This document shows, piece after piece, positions 28,161-37,945 of a stretch of 64,000 nucleotides of DNA; the stretch's first letter is position 1; every line of letters begins with the position of its first letter. The stretch is from JBHJGU01 sp050331475 (GTDB taxonomy: Bacteria; Pseudomonadota; Alphaproteobacteria; Caulobacterales; Maricaulaceae). Position numbers and translations under genes: made by a program. The stretch lies in NCBI GenBank assembly GCA_050331475.1, contig JBHJGU010000032.1:5144-69143 (forward strand), in the 5' to 3' direction. Below the pieces are notes generated by a model. That model did not search any database. It saw only the letters and a list, made by a program, of their open reading frames with translations, and had not been told where the DNA came from.

Positions 28161-29027
28161 ATGTTTCAGATAATCGGTATTGTGGTGGTGTTTGGCATTG
28201 TGTTTGTCGGGTTCACCCTGGCGGGGGGGCATTTCGACGTCATCATCGCGGCCGCTCCGTTCGAACTGATGATGATTGGCGGCGCCGCGGTCGGCGCGGT
28301 TCTGATCGGCAATGCGCCGGGAACGATTATGGCCACGCTGAAGGATTTCTCCAAGGTGATGGCTGGGCCGAAATGGAAAGCGTCCGATTACACCGATCTC
28401 CTATCGCTCATGTTCACCTTGACCAAAACCATCAAGGCCAAGGGCGTCATCGCGGTGGAGTCCCATATCGAGAACCCGGAGAACAGCCCGATCTTCTCGA
28501 AGTATCCCAAGATCATGAAGGATCACTTCGCGGTCGATTTTATTTGCGACACCTTGCGCATGATGACCATGAACCTCGAAGACCCGCACCAGGTCGAAGA
28601 GGCGATGGACAAGCAACTTGAGAAGCACCATCACCATATCGGCGAGCCCGCCCATGCTTTGCAAAACATGGCCGACGCTTTGCCGGCTTTGGGGATCGTC
28701 GCCGCTGTTTTGGGCATTATTAAAACGATGGGTGCGATTTCCGAGCCGCCGGAATATCTGGGTAAATTGATCGGCTCCGCGCTTGTGGGCACATTCTTGG
28801 GTGTGTTTCTCGCGTATGGGTTTGTGGGACCCATGGCGGCGCGCCTTAAGCAAGTTTATGACGAAGAACACCAATTCTATATGATCATCAAAGACGTGTT
28901 GGTAGCGCACTTGCACGGTAACGCCGCCCAAATCGCCGTGGAGATCGGCCGGGGGTCGGTGCCCGACGCGCTCCAACCCAGCTTCTCCGAGTTGGAAGAG
29001 GCGTTGTCTCAAGCCGGCGAGGCGTAA
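28161..29027 (+). CDS. motA: Flagellar motor stator protein MotA
   Basis: The 288-residue inner-membrane protein has four hydrophobic segments: residues 1-22 (MFQIIGIVVVFGIVFVGFTL), 35-55, and late ADALPALGIVAAVLGIIKTM and SALVGTFLGVFLAYGFVGPM, with the cytoplasmic loop between 2 and 3 rich in charged residues. The length and the PPEYLGKLIGSALVGTFLGV block fit the alphaproteobacterial MotA group. With MotB (not in the window) it makes the proton channel of the flagellar stator. GGAG precedes ATG 28161. Confidence 0.95.
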   Translation: MFQIIGIVVVFGIVFVGFTLAGGHFDVIIAAAPFELMMIGGAAVGAVLIGNAPGTIMATLKDFSKVMAGPKWKASDYTDLLSLMFTLTKTIKAKGVIAVESHIENPENSPIFSKYPKIMKDHFAVDFICDTLRMMTMNLEDPHQVEEAMDKQLEKHHHHIGEPAHALQNMADALPALGIVAAVLGIIKTMGAISEPPEYLGKLIGSALVGTFLGVFLAYGFVGPMAARLKQVYDEEHQFYMIIKDVLVAHLHGNAAQIAVEIGRGSVPDALQPSFSELEEALSQAGEA

Positions 29028-29062
29028 TACCCTGACCTCCCGGCGGGGGTCGGGAGAACTCT

Positions 29063-29308
29063 GTGTCCGTATCGTTCGACAATTTGAATTTATTGGGCGT
29101 CTTGTGGCTGGTGCTCTGGCTTTGGGCGTTGATCTCCATCGTCCAAAGCGAGTCCGGCGCGCTCTGGAAGGCCATTGGGGTGGTGTTTGTCCTTTTAGTG
29201 CCGGTTTTGGGATTTCTTGTGTGGCTGTTCTTAGGCCCTAAAGCGAAATACCCCGTCGATGAGCGCAGCTCGCTGGGGCGTGCGCCCGCCGGACTTGGAA
29301 TGGACTGA
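29063..29308 (+). CDS. Small membrane protein with PLDc_N domain
   Basis: The 81-residue product has two hydrophobic helices: LLGVLWLVLWLWALISIV (about 9-26) and AIGVVFVLLVPVLGFLVWLF (about 35-56), ending in LGPKAKYP. The pattern S-x(n)-K-x-W/V with a Pro-x-x-G between matches the phospholipase D N-terminal-like domain found as stand-alone proteins. The start is GTG 29063, with GGGAG ahead. Its last 50 bases overlap the mnmC start in another frame. Confidence 0.75.
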   Translation: MSVSFDNLNLLGVLWLVLWLWALISIVQSESGALWKAIGVVFVLLVPVLGFLVWLFLGPKAKYPVDERSSLGRAPAGLGMD

Positions 29309-31193
29309 CGCGGGGCCCCGCTCGCGCGCCTTTGACGATGTGTATTACTCCGCCCAGGACGGCCTCGCCGAAGCGCAGGCGGTGTTCATGGCGGGCGCCG
29401 GCCTGCCGGAAGCGTGGGCCGGACGATCACGCTTCGTCGTCGGCGAGTTGGGGTTCGGCGCCGGGGTCAACCTGCTGGCCCTGTGGGCGTTGTGGCGCGC
29501 CCACCGCCCCCCGGGCGCGTGGCTCTGGTTTCAGACGATCGAAGGCCGCCCGTTTCCAGCCGAGGACGCCGCGCGCGCCCACGCCGCTTGGCCGGCGTTG
29601 AGGGCGCTGTCTGGTCCGTTGGTCGCGCAATGGCCGCCCGCAATTCCCGGCCGGCATCGGCTCCGGTTCGACACGGATGGTTTGATCGTTGACGTTTTCC
29701 ACGGCGAAGCGGGCGACGGCCTCGCCGCCCTGGACGACCCGGTCGACGCTTGGTTTCTCGACGGGTTCGCGCCCTCGCGGAATCCCGAAATGTGGCGGCC
29801 CGCGCTTTATCCCCAGATCGCGCGCGCCTCGGCGCCCGGCGCGCGCTTGGCGACCTACACAGTGGCGGGCGCGGTGCGCCAGGGGCTCACCGCCGCGGGC
29901 TTTGCGGTGGAGAAGCGGCCCGGTTTCGGCAAGAAGCGCGAACGCTTAGAAGCGCGCTATAGCGGACCCGCTCACCACCCCAGGGGCAATCCCCTGCGGC
30001 CCCCGGGACAAACGCGCGAGGGCGCGGCCTTGATCATTGGCGCGGGGCTGGCGGGGGCCGCGTGCGCGTTCGCCGCCCGGCGACGCGGGATGACGGCCAC
30101 CCTGATCGACGCCGAAGGCTTAGCGGCGGGCGCCAGCGGCAATCCCCTAGGCCTGGTCATGCCGCGGCTCGATCTGGAGGACCGGCCGGAAGCAAGCGCA
30201 TTGCTCGCGGCCTATGCCTACGCGCTGAACCTCTATGCAGGCTGGCCCGAGGCGTTTTCCGCCACCGGCGCGGTTCAGATCGCAATTTCGGACACGGATG
30301 CGACCCGGTTCGCCAAACAGCTCGGCAAGGGCGATTTACCGCCAGCCTATCTGAGCCCGCTGAATGTGGAGGCTGCGGGCGCGCGCGTGGGCGAAGCCTT
30401 GGACCATCCCGCTTTGTGGCATGGCGCGGCCGGCGTGGCGCAGCCAGAGGCTATCACCCGCCGGCTGGTCGGGGACGCGCCTTTGATCCGCGCCCGCGTG
30501 GCTCGGCTGGCGCCGATTGGCGAGGACTGGGCGGCTTTTGACGCGGACGGCGCGGAAATCGCCCGCGCGCCGATGGTTGTTCTGGCCTCGGGTCCGGCTT
30601 TGCATCGCCTGTCCCAGACCGCCACGCTGCCGATCCGTCCCTCGCGCGGTCAGCTCAGCGTGTTCGCCTGCACCGATCCGCCGGCGTGCGCCCTGGCCTT
30701 CGGAGCTTACGCCGCGCCTTTGGGGCCGGACCGGCTGTTGGTGGGCGCGACCTATGACCCCTGGGTGGAGGGCGATCCGCTCGACCCCACCGTAGAAGGT
30801 CATGCGCGCAATCGTCAGGATCTCGCCGCCGTGCTGCCCCAACTCGCGGATCGATGCGGCGCAGTGGTGGGCGGCCGGGCGGCGGTGCGCGCCACCACTC
30901 CGGACCGGTGGCCCATGGTGGGTTCAGTTGTGGACGCGCCGGCTTATGCTGAGCGGTTCGCCGGGCTGGCCCAGGGGCGGCGCCGGGGCGACGCGCCCGG
31001 TCCTGTTCACGCCGGGCTTTATGTCTTGGGCGGGTTGGGCTCGCGCGGGCTGGTCTGGGCGCCCCTCTTAGGCGAGCAAGTGATCGCTCAGGCGTTGGGC
31101 GAGCCCGAACCCCTCACGCAGGCTCAGGCGGCCGCCTTGCACCCGGCCCGGTTTTTGGCGCGCGACCTGAAACGCGGCCGCACGCCGGCCTAA
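29259..31193 (+). CDS. mnmC: Bifunctional tRNA wobble-uridine modification enzyme MnmC
   Basis: The 644-residue product has both MnmC domains. The N-terminal methyltransferase (about 1-230) shows AFDDVYYS, GELGFGAGVNLLALW and the DAWFLDGFAPSRNPEMW block. The C-terminal FAD-dependent oxidase begins IIGAGLAGAACAFAARRRG near residue 255 and has SGNPLGLVMPRLD and the late GGLGSRGLVWAPL. It makes mnm5U at position 34 of tRNAs from cmnm5U. ATG 29259 is used; a GTG at 29280 is an alternative. The end overlaps the convergent phzF gene by four bases. Confidence 0.94.
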   Translation: MSAARWGVRPPDLEWTDAGPRSRAFDDVYYSAQDGLAEAQAVFMAGAGLPEAWAGRSRFVVGELGFGAGVNLLALWALWRAHRPPGAWLWFQTIEGRPFPAEDAARAHAAWPALRALSGPLVAQWPPAIPGRHRLRFDTDGLIVDVFHGEAGDGLAALDDPVDAWFLDGFAPSRNPEMWRPALYPQIARASAPGARLATYTVAGAVRQGLTAAGFAVEKRPGFGKKRERLEARYSGPAHHPRGNPLRPPGQTREGAALIIGAGLAGAACAFAARRRGMTATLIDAEGLAAGASGNPLGLVMPRLDLEDRPEASALLAAYAYALNLYAGWPEAFSATGAVQIAISDTDATRFAKQLGKGDLPPAYLSPLNVEAAGARVGEALDHPALWHGAAGVAQPEAITRRLVGDAPLIRARVARLAPIGEDWAAFDADGAEIARAPMVVLASGPALHRLSQTATLPIRPSRGQLSVFACTDPPACALAFGAYAAPLGPDRLLVGATYDPWVEGDPLDPTVEGHARNRQDLAAVLPQLADRCGAVVGGRAAVRATTPDRWPMVGSVVDAPAYAERFAGLAQGRRRGDAPGPVHAGLYVLGGLGSRGLVWAPLLGEQVIAQALGEPEPLTQAQAAALHPARFLARDLKRGRTPA

Positions 31194-31999
31194 ACCTGGA
31201 TCTCGCCTTTGAGGTAGAGCACCGCCCCGCCGGAGAGGATCACGCGGTCTCCCATAACCCGCACGCCCACTGGCGCGCCACGGCGACTGGCTTGGAACGC
31301 CTCCATCTCGGTTTTGCCCAACCGGTCAGCCCAGTAGGGACCTAAATCGCAGAAGGACGAACCGGTGGCGGCGTCTTCCTCCAACCCCACTCCGGGGGCG
31401 AAAAACCGCGAGACGAAATCGAGCCCCTCCGTATCCGCCTTCGCCGTGACGATGAGACAGCCCGGCCGGTCGCCAGGGACCAAGCGCGCGGCGGCCACCC
31501 CGTCCGCGATGGACAAACCGCGCACCGCCGCCTCCGATCCGATCTCCACCAGGCCGTATTCGCCCAATCGCAGGGCGCTGACCCGGTGGCCTAAAGCGTC
31601 GGACAAACCGTCGGGCGGAGGCGTCATTGCGCCCTCGCGCGCGGGCAAGTCGAGGGTGAAGCGCGCCCCGTCCCGCGCCACCACTAAGTCGCCGGAGCGG
31701 GTTTCGAACGTCACCCGGTCGAGCGCGGGGGCCAGTTCGGTCAGAACCGCCGCCCCGGAGGCCAAAGTGGCGTGACCGCATAAGGGGACTTCCGTTTCCG
31801 GGGTGAACCAGCGCAGCTTCCACCGATCGGCGGTCTCGGTGGGAACGATAAAGGCCGTTTCGGCGAAGTTATTCTCCGCCGCGATCGCCTGCAGGGCGGC
31901 GTCCTCGAGCCAGCCGTCGAGCGGGGTGACCGCGGCTTGATTGCCCTGGAACAGGCGATCGGCAAAGGCGTCGAACTGGAAAACCGGTAAAGCGGGCAT
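31190..31999 (-). CDS. PhzF-family isomerase/epimerase-like protein
   Basis: The 269-residue protein opens FQFDAFADRLFQGNQAAVTP, as in PhzF, and has ENNFAETAFIV with the conserved catalytic-region Glu, then ETEVPLCGHATLASG near residue 75 and the late EDAATGSSFCDLGPYWADRL. Two-domain diaminopimelate-epimerase-like fold. The reaction in this strain is unknown; PhzF in phenazine makers isomerises DHHA, but no phenazine genes are near. It follows thiD by one base, so they are cotranscribed. Confidence 0.88.
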   Translation of the reverse strand: MPALPVFQFDAFADRLFQGNQAAVTPLDGWLEDAALQAIAAENNFAETAFIVPTETADRWKLRWFTPETEVPLCGHATLASGAAVLTELAPALDRVTFETRSGDLVVARDGARFTLDLPAREGAMTPPPDGLSDALGHRVSALRLGEYGLVEIGSEAAVRGLSIADGVAAARLVPGDRPGCLIVTAKADTEGLDFVSRFFAPGVGLEEDAATGSSFCDLGPYWADRLGKTEMEAFQASRRGAPVGVRVMGDRVILSGGAVLYLKGEIQV

Positions 32000-32000
32000 G

Positions 32001-32846
32001 TTAGGGCTCCCATGCAGGCCGGGGGTGGATCGCCCAGCCGGGGTGTAAGGGTTTCGCCCCCGCCCCGATCGGCAGGGCTTGGGCGATGGCGCCGCGCACG
32101 AAGGCGCGGGCTTGGGTTATGGCGGTCTCTAAGCTGTCGCGGCGCGCCAGATAGACCGCGATAGCGCTCGCCAGCGTGCAGCCGGTGCCGTGAAACGGTC
32201 CCCCGGGCAGGCGCGTCGCCTCGAAACGGGTTTCGCCCTGCTCCGTCAGCAGCACGTCTGTGACGTGGTCCCCCGGCGCGTCGCCGCCTTTCACCAACAC
32301 CGCCTTGGCGCCCATCTCCAGGAGCACCGCGCCGGCTTGGACTTGGTCCTCGACGGTTTTCACGGTGAGGCCGGTGAGTGCGGCGGCTTCAGCCACGTTG
32401 GGTGTAAGCAGGGTCGCGCGCGCAAACAGCCGCTTACGCAAGGCGTAGCCCACCCCGCGCTCGGCCAGCGGATCGCCGGAGGTGGCGGACATCACCGGGT
32501 CGATCACCAGCGGAATGTCTGCGGGCAGGGCGTCGGTGACCGCGTCGACGATTTCCGCGGTGGCCAGCATGCCGGTCTTAACCGCATCCGCGCCAATATC
32601 CTCCAGAATGGCGGCGATTTGGCCGGACACGGTTTGCGCGGGCAGGGTGCGCACGCCCTTGACCCCTTGAGTGTTCTGGCTGGTGACGGCCGTGAGGGCG
32701 GTGGTCGCAAAGCCCCCTAACGCCATGACGGTTTTCAGATCCGCCTGGATCCCCGCCCCGCCGCCCGAATCCTAGCCCGCAATGACCAGCACAATCGGCG
32801 GGGGCGGGGGATCGGGCGGCTCGGCGGAGGTCTTAGGGGCGCTCAT
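32001..32846 (-). pseudogene. thiD: Hydroxymethylpyrimidine (phosphate) kinase ThiD, premature TAG
   Basis: ThiD phosphorylates HMP and HMP-P before ThiE couples them to the thiazole. From ATG 32846 the frame reads PPPPPIVLVIAG, then TAG at codon 25 (32772-32774), then DSGGGAGIQADLKT without a shift. The family has Gln at this place (AGxDSGGGAG), so a single CAG-to-TAG change explains it. The remaining frame is intact: VIDPVMSATSGDPL, NVAEAAALTG, KGGDAPGDHVTDVL and GTGCTLASAIAVYL. A restart at 32726 would drop the substrate loop. It stands between folP and phzF. Real nonsense or a base-call error cannot be told apart here. Confidence 0.88.
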
Positions 32847-32881
32847 GACCCTTCGGTTTTGAGCGCGCGAGGCCGGATCGG

Positions 32882-33730
32882 TCAACCGGGCTCGCGGCGC
32901 CCGTCGTCCGCCAGGATCGCGGCCTGCACCTTGAGCGCTTGGACGGTTTCGGCGACGTCATGCACCCGCACCATCCTCGCGCCGGCGCGCGCGGCGTAAA
33001 GGGCGGCCGCCAGGGACCCGCCCAAGCGACGCTCCGCTGACGGTTCAGAGGGGTCCAACGCCGCAATGAACCGCTTGCGCGAGGCGCCGAACAGCAATGG
33101 GCGGCCGGTCTCCGCAATGATCCGCTCAGTAGCCGCCATCAGCGCGAGATTGTGCGCCAGGGTCTTGCCGAAGCCGATCCCCGGGTCGACCCAGAGCCGT
33201 TCCGTTGGGATCCCCGCTGCGCGGGCCGCGGCGACGCGGGCTTGAAGGAAACCGATCACCTCGGTGACCACGTTGTCATAATGAGGGTTGGCCTGCATGG
33301 TTTGCGGCGCGCCTTGCATATGCATAAGCACCGTCTCCACGCCCAATTCAGCTGCGGTCTCAAGGCTCTCCGGCGCAAATCGTAAAGCGGTGACGTCGTT
33401 CCACATTCGCGCACCGGCTTGGACCGCCGCCCGCGCGACGCCAGGCTTCATAGTGTCGATGGACATCAGGGCAGTGGGCCGCGCGGTGAGGATCGCCTCA
33501 AGCACGGGCAGCACGCGCGCCAATTCTTCGGCTTCAGAAACCGGCGCGGCGCCGGGGCGGGTGCTCTCCCCGCCCAAATCCAGCCAATCCGCCCCCGCAT
33601 CGAGTAGGCGCAGGGCGTGGTCGCGCGCCGCCGTCCCATTGGCGAACTGGCCGCCGTCGGAAAAGCTGTCCGGGGTGAGATTGACTACCCCCATGACCTG
33701 GGGATGGGGGTGGGGGGGCGCCGTCCTCAC
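32882..33730 (-). CDS. folP: Dihydropteroate synthase
   Basis: The 282-residue enzyme joins pABA to dihydropterin pyrophosphate in folate synthesis. Motifs in order: VMGVVNLTPDSFSDGGQF, LDLGGESTRPGAAPV, SIDTMKPGVARAA, WNDVTALRF, VLMHMQGAPQTM, WVDPGIGFGKTLAHNLAL, GASRKRFI and RVHDVAETVQALKV. The start is GTG 33730, since an in-frame TAA lies six codons upstream. The loop 2 sequence SFSDGG and Arg in STRPG are intact, so it should be a sulfonamide-sensitive type. It lies downstream of ftsH in the usual order, with one small gene between. Confidence 0.95.
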   Translation of the reverse strand: MRTAPPHPHPQVMGVVNLTPDSFSDGGQFANGTAARDHALRLLDAGADWLDLGGESTRPGAAPVSEAEELARVLPVLEAILTARPTALMSIDTMKPGVARAAVQAGARMWNDVTALRFAPESLETAAELGVETVLMHMQGAPQTMQANPHYDNVVTEVIGFLQARVAAARAAGIPTERLWVDPGIGFGKTLAHNLALMAATERIIAETGRPLLFGASRKRFIAALDPSEPSAERRLGGSLAAALYAARAGARMVRVHDVAETVQALKVQAAILADDGRREPG

Positions 33731-33745
33731 CGCGAGGCCATCGGC

Positions 33746-34018
33746 TTAACCGACGTGGTCGCGTACGCAGTCTGGAATGTCGTTAAACGTAATCGGTTCG
33801 TCGGAATTGACCATGTCGTGTTGTAAGAATTGCACGACCTGCGCGTAGTTCAGCGCGTATTTATTGTCGGTCGCCGCAAGCGCGCCTTTTTGGAAGACGT
33901 TCACAAAGGCTTTGCGCGTCTTACGCTGCATTTTATCCGCCAAGAGCGGTCGCAAGACCGGTTCGCGTATGGTGACCAATCGGGCGATATTGCGGCGTTT
34001 TTCCGCGGCGTTCGACAT
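33746..34018 (-). CDS. Small conserved-looking protein between ftsH and folP
   Basis: The 90-residue product is basic at the N-terminus and helical: EKRRNIARLVTIREPVLRPL, then KMQRKTRKAFVNVFQKGALA and an acidic C-terminus DEPITFNDIPDCVRDHVG. There is no signal or membrane segment. I do not recognise a family. ATG 34018 has GGAAAGAG just upstream, and the region before it is not coding-like. Its presence inside the ftsH-folP unit is unusual for this group, so it could be an insertion. Confidence 0.65.
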   Translation of the reverse strand: MSNAAEKRRNIARLVTIREPVLRPLLADKMQRKTRKAFVNVFQKGALAATDNKYALNYAQVVQFLQHDMVNSDEPITFNDIPDCVRDHVG

Positions 34019-34138
34019 AAGGGCTCTTTCCAACGGCTCAACAATCAAGATCCGCGCGTTTACGGGTAATGGCGGTAAAAAGCAACGGGGCGGGATCATC
34101 GATCCCGCCCCCTCCCTGTTGTCTCCGCCCAACGTCCG

Positions 34139-36067
34139 TTAAGCGCCTTGCGGTTCCGGCCCTTGGGTCCAGCCTGAGGCCGGTTTGGCGTCACTCGTAT
34201 CATCCGTGGTCGGCACCGAGACGGTCGGTCCGGGCGGAATTTCGTCGTCCGGGTCCTCGCGGGTCGGTTTAATCCCGTTAAGAAGGTCTTTGATCTCATC
34301 CCCGCTCAAGGTCTCGTACTCCAATAAACCTTGGGCGAGGGTTTCTAGATCATCGGCCTTCTCCTCCAAGATACGATGGGCTTCGCGATAGCCTTCTTCG
34401 ACGAGACGGCGGATTTCAGCGTCGATCTTTTGCGCTGTGGACTCCGAGATATTCTGGCTGCGTGACACCGAATGGCCCAGGAACACTTCTTCCTGGTTTT
34501 CGCCATAGGCGACGGTTCCCAATTCTTCAGACAGGCCCCAGCGGGTCACCATCGCGCGGGCGAGCTTGGTGGCTTGCTCAATGTCCGACGACGCGCCGGA
34601 GGTGACTTTGTCCATGCCGAAAATCCGTTCTTCCGCGACGCGACCCCCCATCATGATAGCCATGCGTGAATGCATTTGCGCCACGTTCATGGAGTATTGA
34701 TCACGCTCGGGCAGTTGCATGACCATACCCAGCGCCCGGCCGCGCGGAATGATGGTCGCCTTATGCACCGGATCAGTCGCGGGCACGTTGAGCGCGACAA
34801 TGGCGTGGCCCCCTTCGTGATACGCGGTCAGGCGCTTTTCGTCCTCGGTCATGACGGCTGAGCGTCGCTCCGGACCCATCATGACTTTGTCCTTAGCGTC
34901 CTCAAACTCCGTCATGGTGACGAGCCGCTTGCCCCGACGCGCCGCCAAAAGCGCGGCCTCATTGACTAGATTAGCAAGATCCGCCCCGGAGAAGCCCGGC
35001 GTGCCGCGCGCGATCGTCTTGGCGTTCACGTCTTTGCCCAAGGGCACGTTGCGGGTGTGGACTTTAAGGATTTTCTCTCGGCCCACCACATCGGGGTTCG
35101 GCACAACGATCTGGCGGTCGAAGCGGCCCGGGCGCAACAGGGCCGGGTCCAGCACGTCGGGCCGGTTCGTCGCTGCAATCAGGCTGATGCCCTCATTGGC
35201 CTCAAAGCCGTCCATCTCCACGAGCAATTGGTTGAGGGTTTGTTCCCGCTCGTCATTGCCCCCGCCCAGGCCCGCGCCCCGGTGCCGGCCCACCGCGTCA
35301 ATCTCATCGATAAAGATGATGCAGGGCGCATTTTTCTTGGCTTGTTCGAACATGTCGCGCACCCGGCTCGCGCCGACGCCAACAAACATTTCCACAAAGT
35401 CCGAACCGGAAATCGTGAAGAACGGCACATTAGCTTCGCCCGCGACGGCGCGCGCGGTTAAGGTCTTCCCGGTGCCCGGCGGGCCGACCAAAAGCGCGCC
35501 CTTGGGGATTTTGCCGCCTAGGCGTTGGAATTTGGCGGGGTCTTTCAAGAACTCGACAATTTCTTGGAGTTCTTCTTTCGCTTCGTCGATGCCCGCGACG
35601 TCTTCAAACGTCACCCGGTTCTTATTCTCCGTGAGAAGCCGCGCTTTGGACTTGCCAAAGCCCATGGCGCCGCGTCCGCCCGCTTGCATTTGGCGCATGA
35701 AGAAAATCCACACCGCGATTAACAGCAGCATGGGGAACCAGTTGATGAAGATCGACAACAGGCTGGTTTCGCCTTCGCTTTCCGGACGCACGCTGACGTC
35801 AACGCCCGATTCGCGCAGCCGCGGATAGAGCTCCGCGTCGTTCACCGGCGCGTAGGTTGAAAACGTTGAATTGTCCGAGAGTTGCCCGCTGACCCGGTCA
35901 CCGCGAATAACGACGTTGGACACACGGCCTTGGTCCACCTGGTCGAGGAATTGGGAATAGCTCAATTCATTACCCGAGGTCCGGGTTTGTGTGGGCTGGA
36001 ACAAATTGAACAGCGCCACCAACAGAAGGGCTAAAATCGCCCATAACAGCAGGTTTCGAAGGGGCAT
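34139..36067 (-). CDS. ftsH: ATP-dependent zinc metalloprotease FtsH
   Basis: The 642-residue membrane protease has two N-terminal membrane segments (about 4-22 and 105-125) flanking a periplasmic domain, then the AAA+ domain with Walker [10 protein letters not shown], Walker [12 protein letters not shown], and second region of homology RPGRFDRQI. The zinc site is [10 protein letters not shown], with the third ligand in the following helix ([16 protein letters not shown]). ATG 36067 has GAGGA upstream. It degrades membrane and regulatory proteins such as RpoH. Upstream is tilS; downstream are the small protein and folP. Confidence 0.96.
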   Translation of the reverse strand: MPLRNLLLWAILALLLVALFNLFQPTQTRTSGNELSYSQFLDQVDQGRVSNVVIRGDRVSGQLSDNSTFSTYAPVNDAELYPRLRESGVDVSVRPESEGETSLLSIFINWFPMLLLIAVWIFFMRQMQAGGRGAMGFGKSKARLLTENKNRVTFEDVAGIDEAKEELQEIVEFLKDPAKFQRLGGKIPKGALLVGPPGTGKTLTARAVAGEANVPFFTISGSDFVEMFVGVGASRVRDMFEQAKKNAPCIIFIDEIDAVGRHRGAGLGGGNDEREQTLNQLLVEMDGFEANEGISLIAATNRPDVLDPALLRPGRFDRQIVVPNPDVVGREKILKVHTRNVPLGKDVNAKTIARGTPGFSGADLANLVNEAALLAARRGKRLVTMTEFEDAKDKVMMGPERRSAVMTEDEKRLTAYHEGGHAIVALNVPATDPVHKATIIPRGRALGMVMQLPERDQYSMNVAQMHSRMAIMMGGRVAEERIFGMDKVTSGASSDIEQATKLARAMVTRWGLSEELGTVAYGENQEEVFLGHSVSRSQNISESTAQKIDAEIRRLVEEGYREAHRILEEKADDLETLAQGLLEYETLSGDEIKDLLNGIKPTREDPDDEIPPGPTVSVPTTDDTSDAKPASGWTQGPEPQGA

Positions 36068-36131
36068 TGCGTCCTCGCGGTTAGCGTTCGGTGCGTTGAC
36101 TTTCGTCGCATAACATGGGGCGAAAAACCGA

Positions 36132-37397
36132 TCACGCCAATGGGACGTTCTCGCCAAGCGGTCGCAGAGGCGTCAAACCTCGCGGGGCCAGCCAGCTTTT
36201 GAGCCGCTGCGGACCCAGCCAGCGCGCCTCAATCCCGAATTCCGCCGCTTGCGTTAACGGACAAGCGACGCCGCCGCGCACCAGGTCAGGCGTGTGCGCG
36301 TGCGGGCGGACCCGCCATCCGGGCGCTGGGGCGACCATCTCCACCCGCCCGTCCCACACCGTCACGCGTCCCGGCGCTAATCGGAGCCCGTCCACCCCGG
36401 GGGTTCCATCCGCCCGCCCGGTTACGGCCCCGGGGTCCCGCTCAACCCGGCCATCCGCAAAAAACCGTGCGCCGCCCAGCGTGGCGCCGGCGAAATCCGC
36501 GGTCTGCAGGGCGCGGTCGAGCGCTGTGAGCTTGGCGCCGGGCGCTGGCGCAGATGCACCGGACACCGCCAATGCGATGGCTTCGAGCGCGCGCAGACGC
36601 ACGGCTTCCGGTGCGCGTCCATACTGGGCGCGATTGAGAACAAAACCGCCTTCCTGCGTCCATTGTCCGGCGCCCGCCGCGCAGTCGGCCGCGGCTGCGC
36701 GCTCAGCATCGTCTAAACGCTGGGCCGCGGGGGCTAAAGCGGCGAGCCGGTCGAACAGCGCGGGCCAGCGCTCGCTGAGCGCCCGGGCGCGGACACGTGC
36801 AAACGCTTGATCTTGGTTCATCGGGTCTTCGTCCCAGTCGACGCCACGCGCGCGAAGCCAGGCGCGTAAGGCGGCGCGCCGGATGCCTAAAAGCGGCCGA
36901 ACCAGCGTTAATCCGCGACCCTCCGGCCAAACGGGGGAAGGCGCACAGACGCGCATGCCCGCAAGCCCGCGCGGCCCGGTCCCCGCACTGAGCCGCATCC
37001 ACAGTGTCTCGGCCTGATCCTCCCAAGTGTGGCCGAGCAGGACGGCGTCCGCGCTTGCGGAGCGCGCGGCGTCCGCCAATAAGCGATGGCGCAGGGAGCG
37101 CGCCTGCGCTTCGTTGCGAGGGACAGCGGGCGCGGTCAGCACCACCGCGGTTCGGTTAAGCGCTTGGGCTCGAGCGGCTGCGGCGTGCGCACGGCCGGCG
37201 GAGCCAGTTTGGAAACGATGATCAACCGTGAGCACAACAAGCTCGCGCGCCCGCCTGCGGGCCCAATCATGGGCGAGGTGCAAAAGAGCGGTCGAGTCAC
37301 CGCCCCCAGAAAACCCGATCGCCAGGGTGCGCGCCGTTTGAGGGACATGCGCGTCCAGCATTCCGGTGACGTGAGCCACCGGGCAGGTCTCGCTCAT
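36132..37397 (-). CDS. tilS: tRNA(Ile)-lysidine synthetase
   Basis: The 421-residue enzyme converts C34 of tRNA-Ile (CAU) to lysidine. The PP-loop is seen as [20 protein letters not shown] near residue 27-46, a variant of SGGxDS. Further features are [26 protein letters not shown] and the [15 protein letters not shown] segment. Its ATG overlaps the stop of the YbjN-like gene by four bases. The C-terminal half is proline- and arginine-rich and less conserved, as is usual in this family. Confidence 0.93.
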   Translation of the reverse strand: MSETCPVAHVTGMLDAHVPQTARTLAIGFSGGGDSTALLHLAHDWARRRARELVVLTVDHRFQTGSAGRAHAAAARAQALNRTAVVLTAPAVPRNEAQARSLRHRLLADAARSASADAVLLGHTWEDQAETLWMRLSAGTGPRGLAGMRVCAPSPVWPEGRGLTLVRPLLGIRRAALRAWLRARGVDWDEDPMNQDQAFARVRARALSERWPALFDRLAALAPAAQRLDDAERAAAADCAAGAGQWTQEGGFVLNRAQYGRAPEAVRLRALEAIALAVSGASAPAPGAKLTALDRALQTADFAGATLGGARFFADGRVERDPGAVTGRADGTPGVDGLRLAPGRVTVWDGRVEMVAPAPGWRVRPHAHTPDLVRGGVACPLTQAAEFGIEARWLGPQRLKSWLAPRGLTPLRPLGENVPLA

Positions 37398-37924
37398 CGC
37401 CAGCCCGCCACCCGTTCGAACTCCTCCACCGCGATCCGCCACCAATCCAACGTGTCGAGGAAGTTCGCCCAGGACACACCGCCGTAGAAGTTGACGTCCA
37501 TTTGCAGATAGGGGTCGCCTTGGCCGTCCACGGCCACTTTGGCGAAGCGTCGATCTAAATTCCACAAATTGATGACGTCCGGCTCCAAGGGCGCGTCGAG
37601 ATCATAACCCGCCAAAAACTCCGCCGAGCAGGGCCGGCCCGGCGTGTCGCAGCCCAAAAGATAAACCCGAAACCGGGTCAGTGAGACCCGCGCAACCACC
37701 CAAGCCGCCGTCTCGTCCCGCTCAATCTGGGCGGGGTAGCCGGCTTCACGAAGCGCTTGGGCCAAACTGTCCAGCGTTTGAGGGGCGAACAGGGCTGTTC
37801 GCGCCCGCGGCGCGCTGGGAAAGGGTTTCGTGCGCGGCGTCTGAGCGCTCGCTTGAGACGCGAGCAGGGCGGTTGTGAGCAGAACGACCCCGAGCCGCAG
37901 TCCGCGCCGGCGAAATGAAACCAT
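37394..37924 (-). CDS. YbjN-domain exported protein
   Basis: The 176-residue product has a signal peptide ending ASAQ near residue 28 and the YbjN chaperone-like fold: QTLDSLAQALREAGYPAQIE, TRFRVYLLGCDTPGRPCSAE, and PDVINLWNLDRRFAKVAVDG followed by PYLQMDVNFYGG. A role as a type III-secretion-chaperone-like binding protein is known for relatives; here the exported form has no clear function. It is coupled to tilS and lies directly after cpoB. Confidence 0.8.
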   Translation of the reverse strand: MVSFRRRGLRLGVVLLTTALLASQASAQTPRTKPFPSAPRARTALFAPQTLDSLAQALREAGYPAQIERDETAAWVVARVSLTRFRVYLLGCDTPGRPCSAEFLAGYDLDAPLEPDVINLWNLDRRFAKVAVDGQGDPYLQMDVNFYGGVSWANFLDTLDWWRIAVEEFERVAGWR

Positions 37925-37945
37925 GGTGAAACCGGTTGGTCGTGA

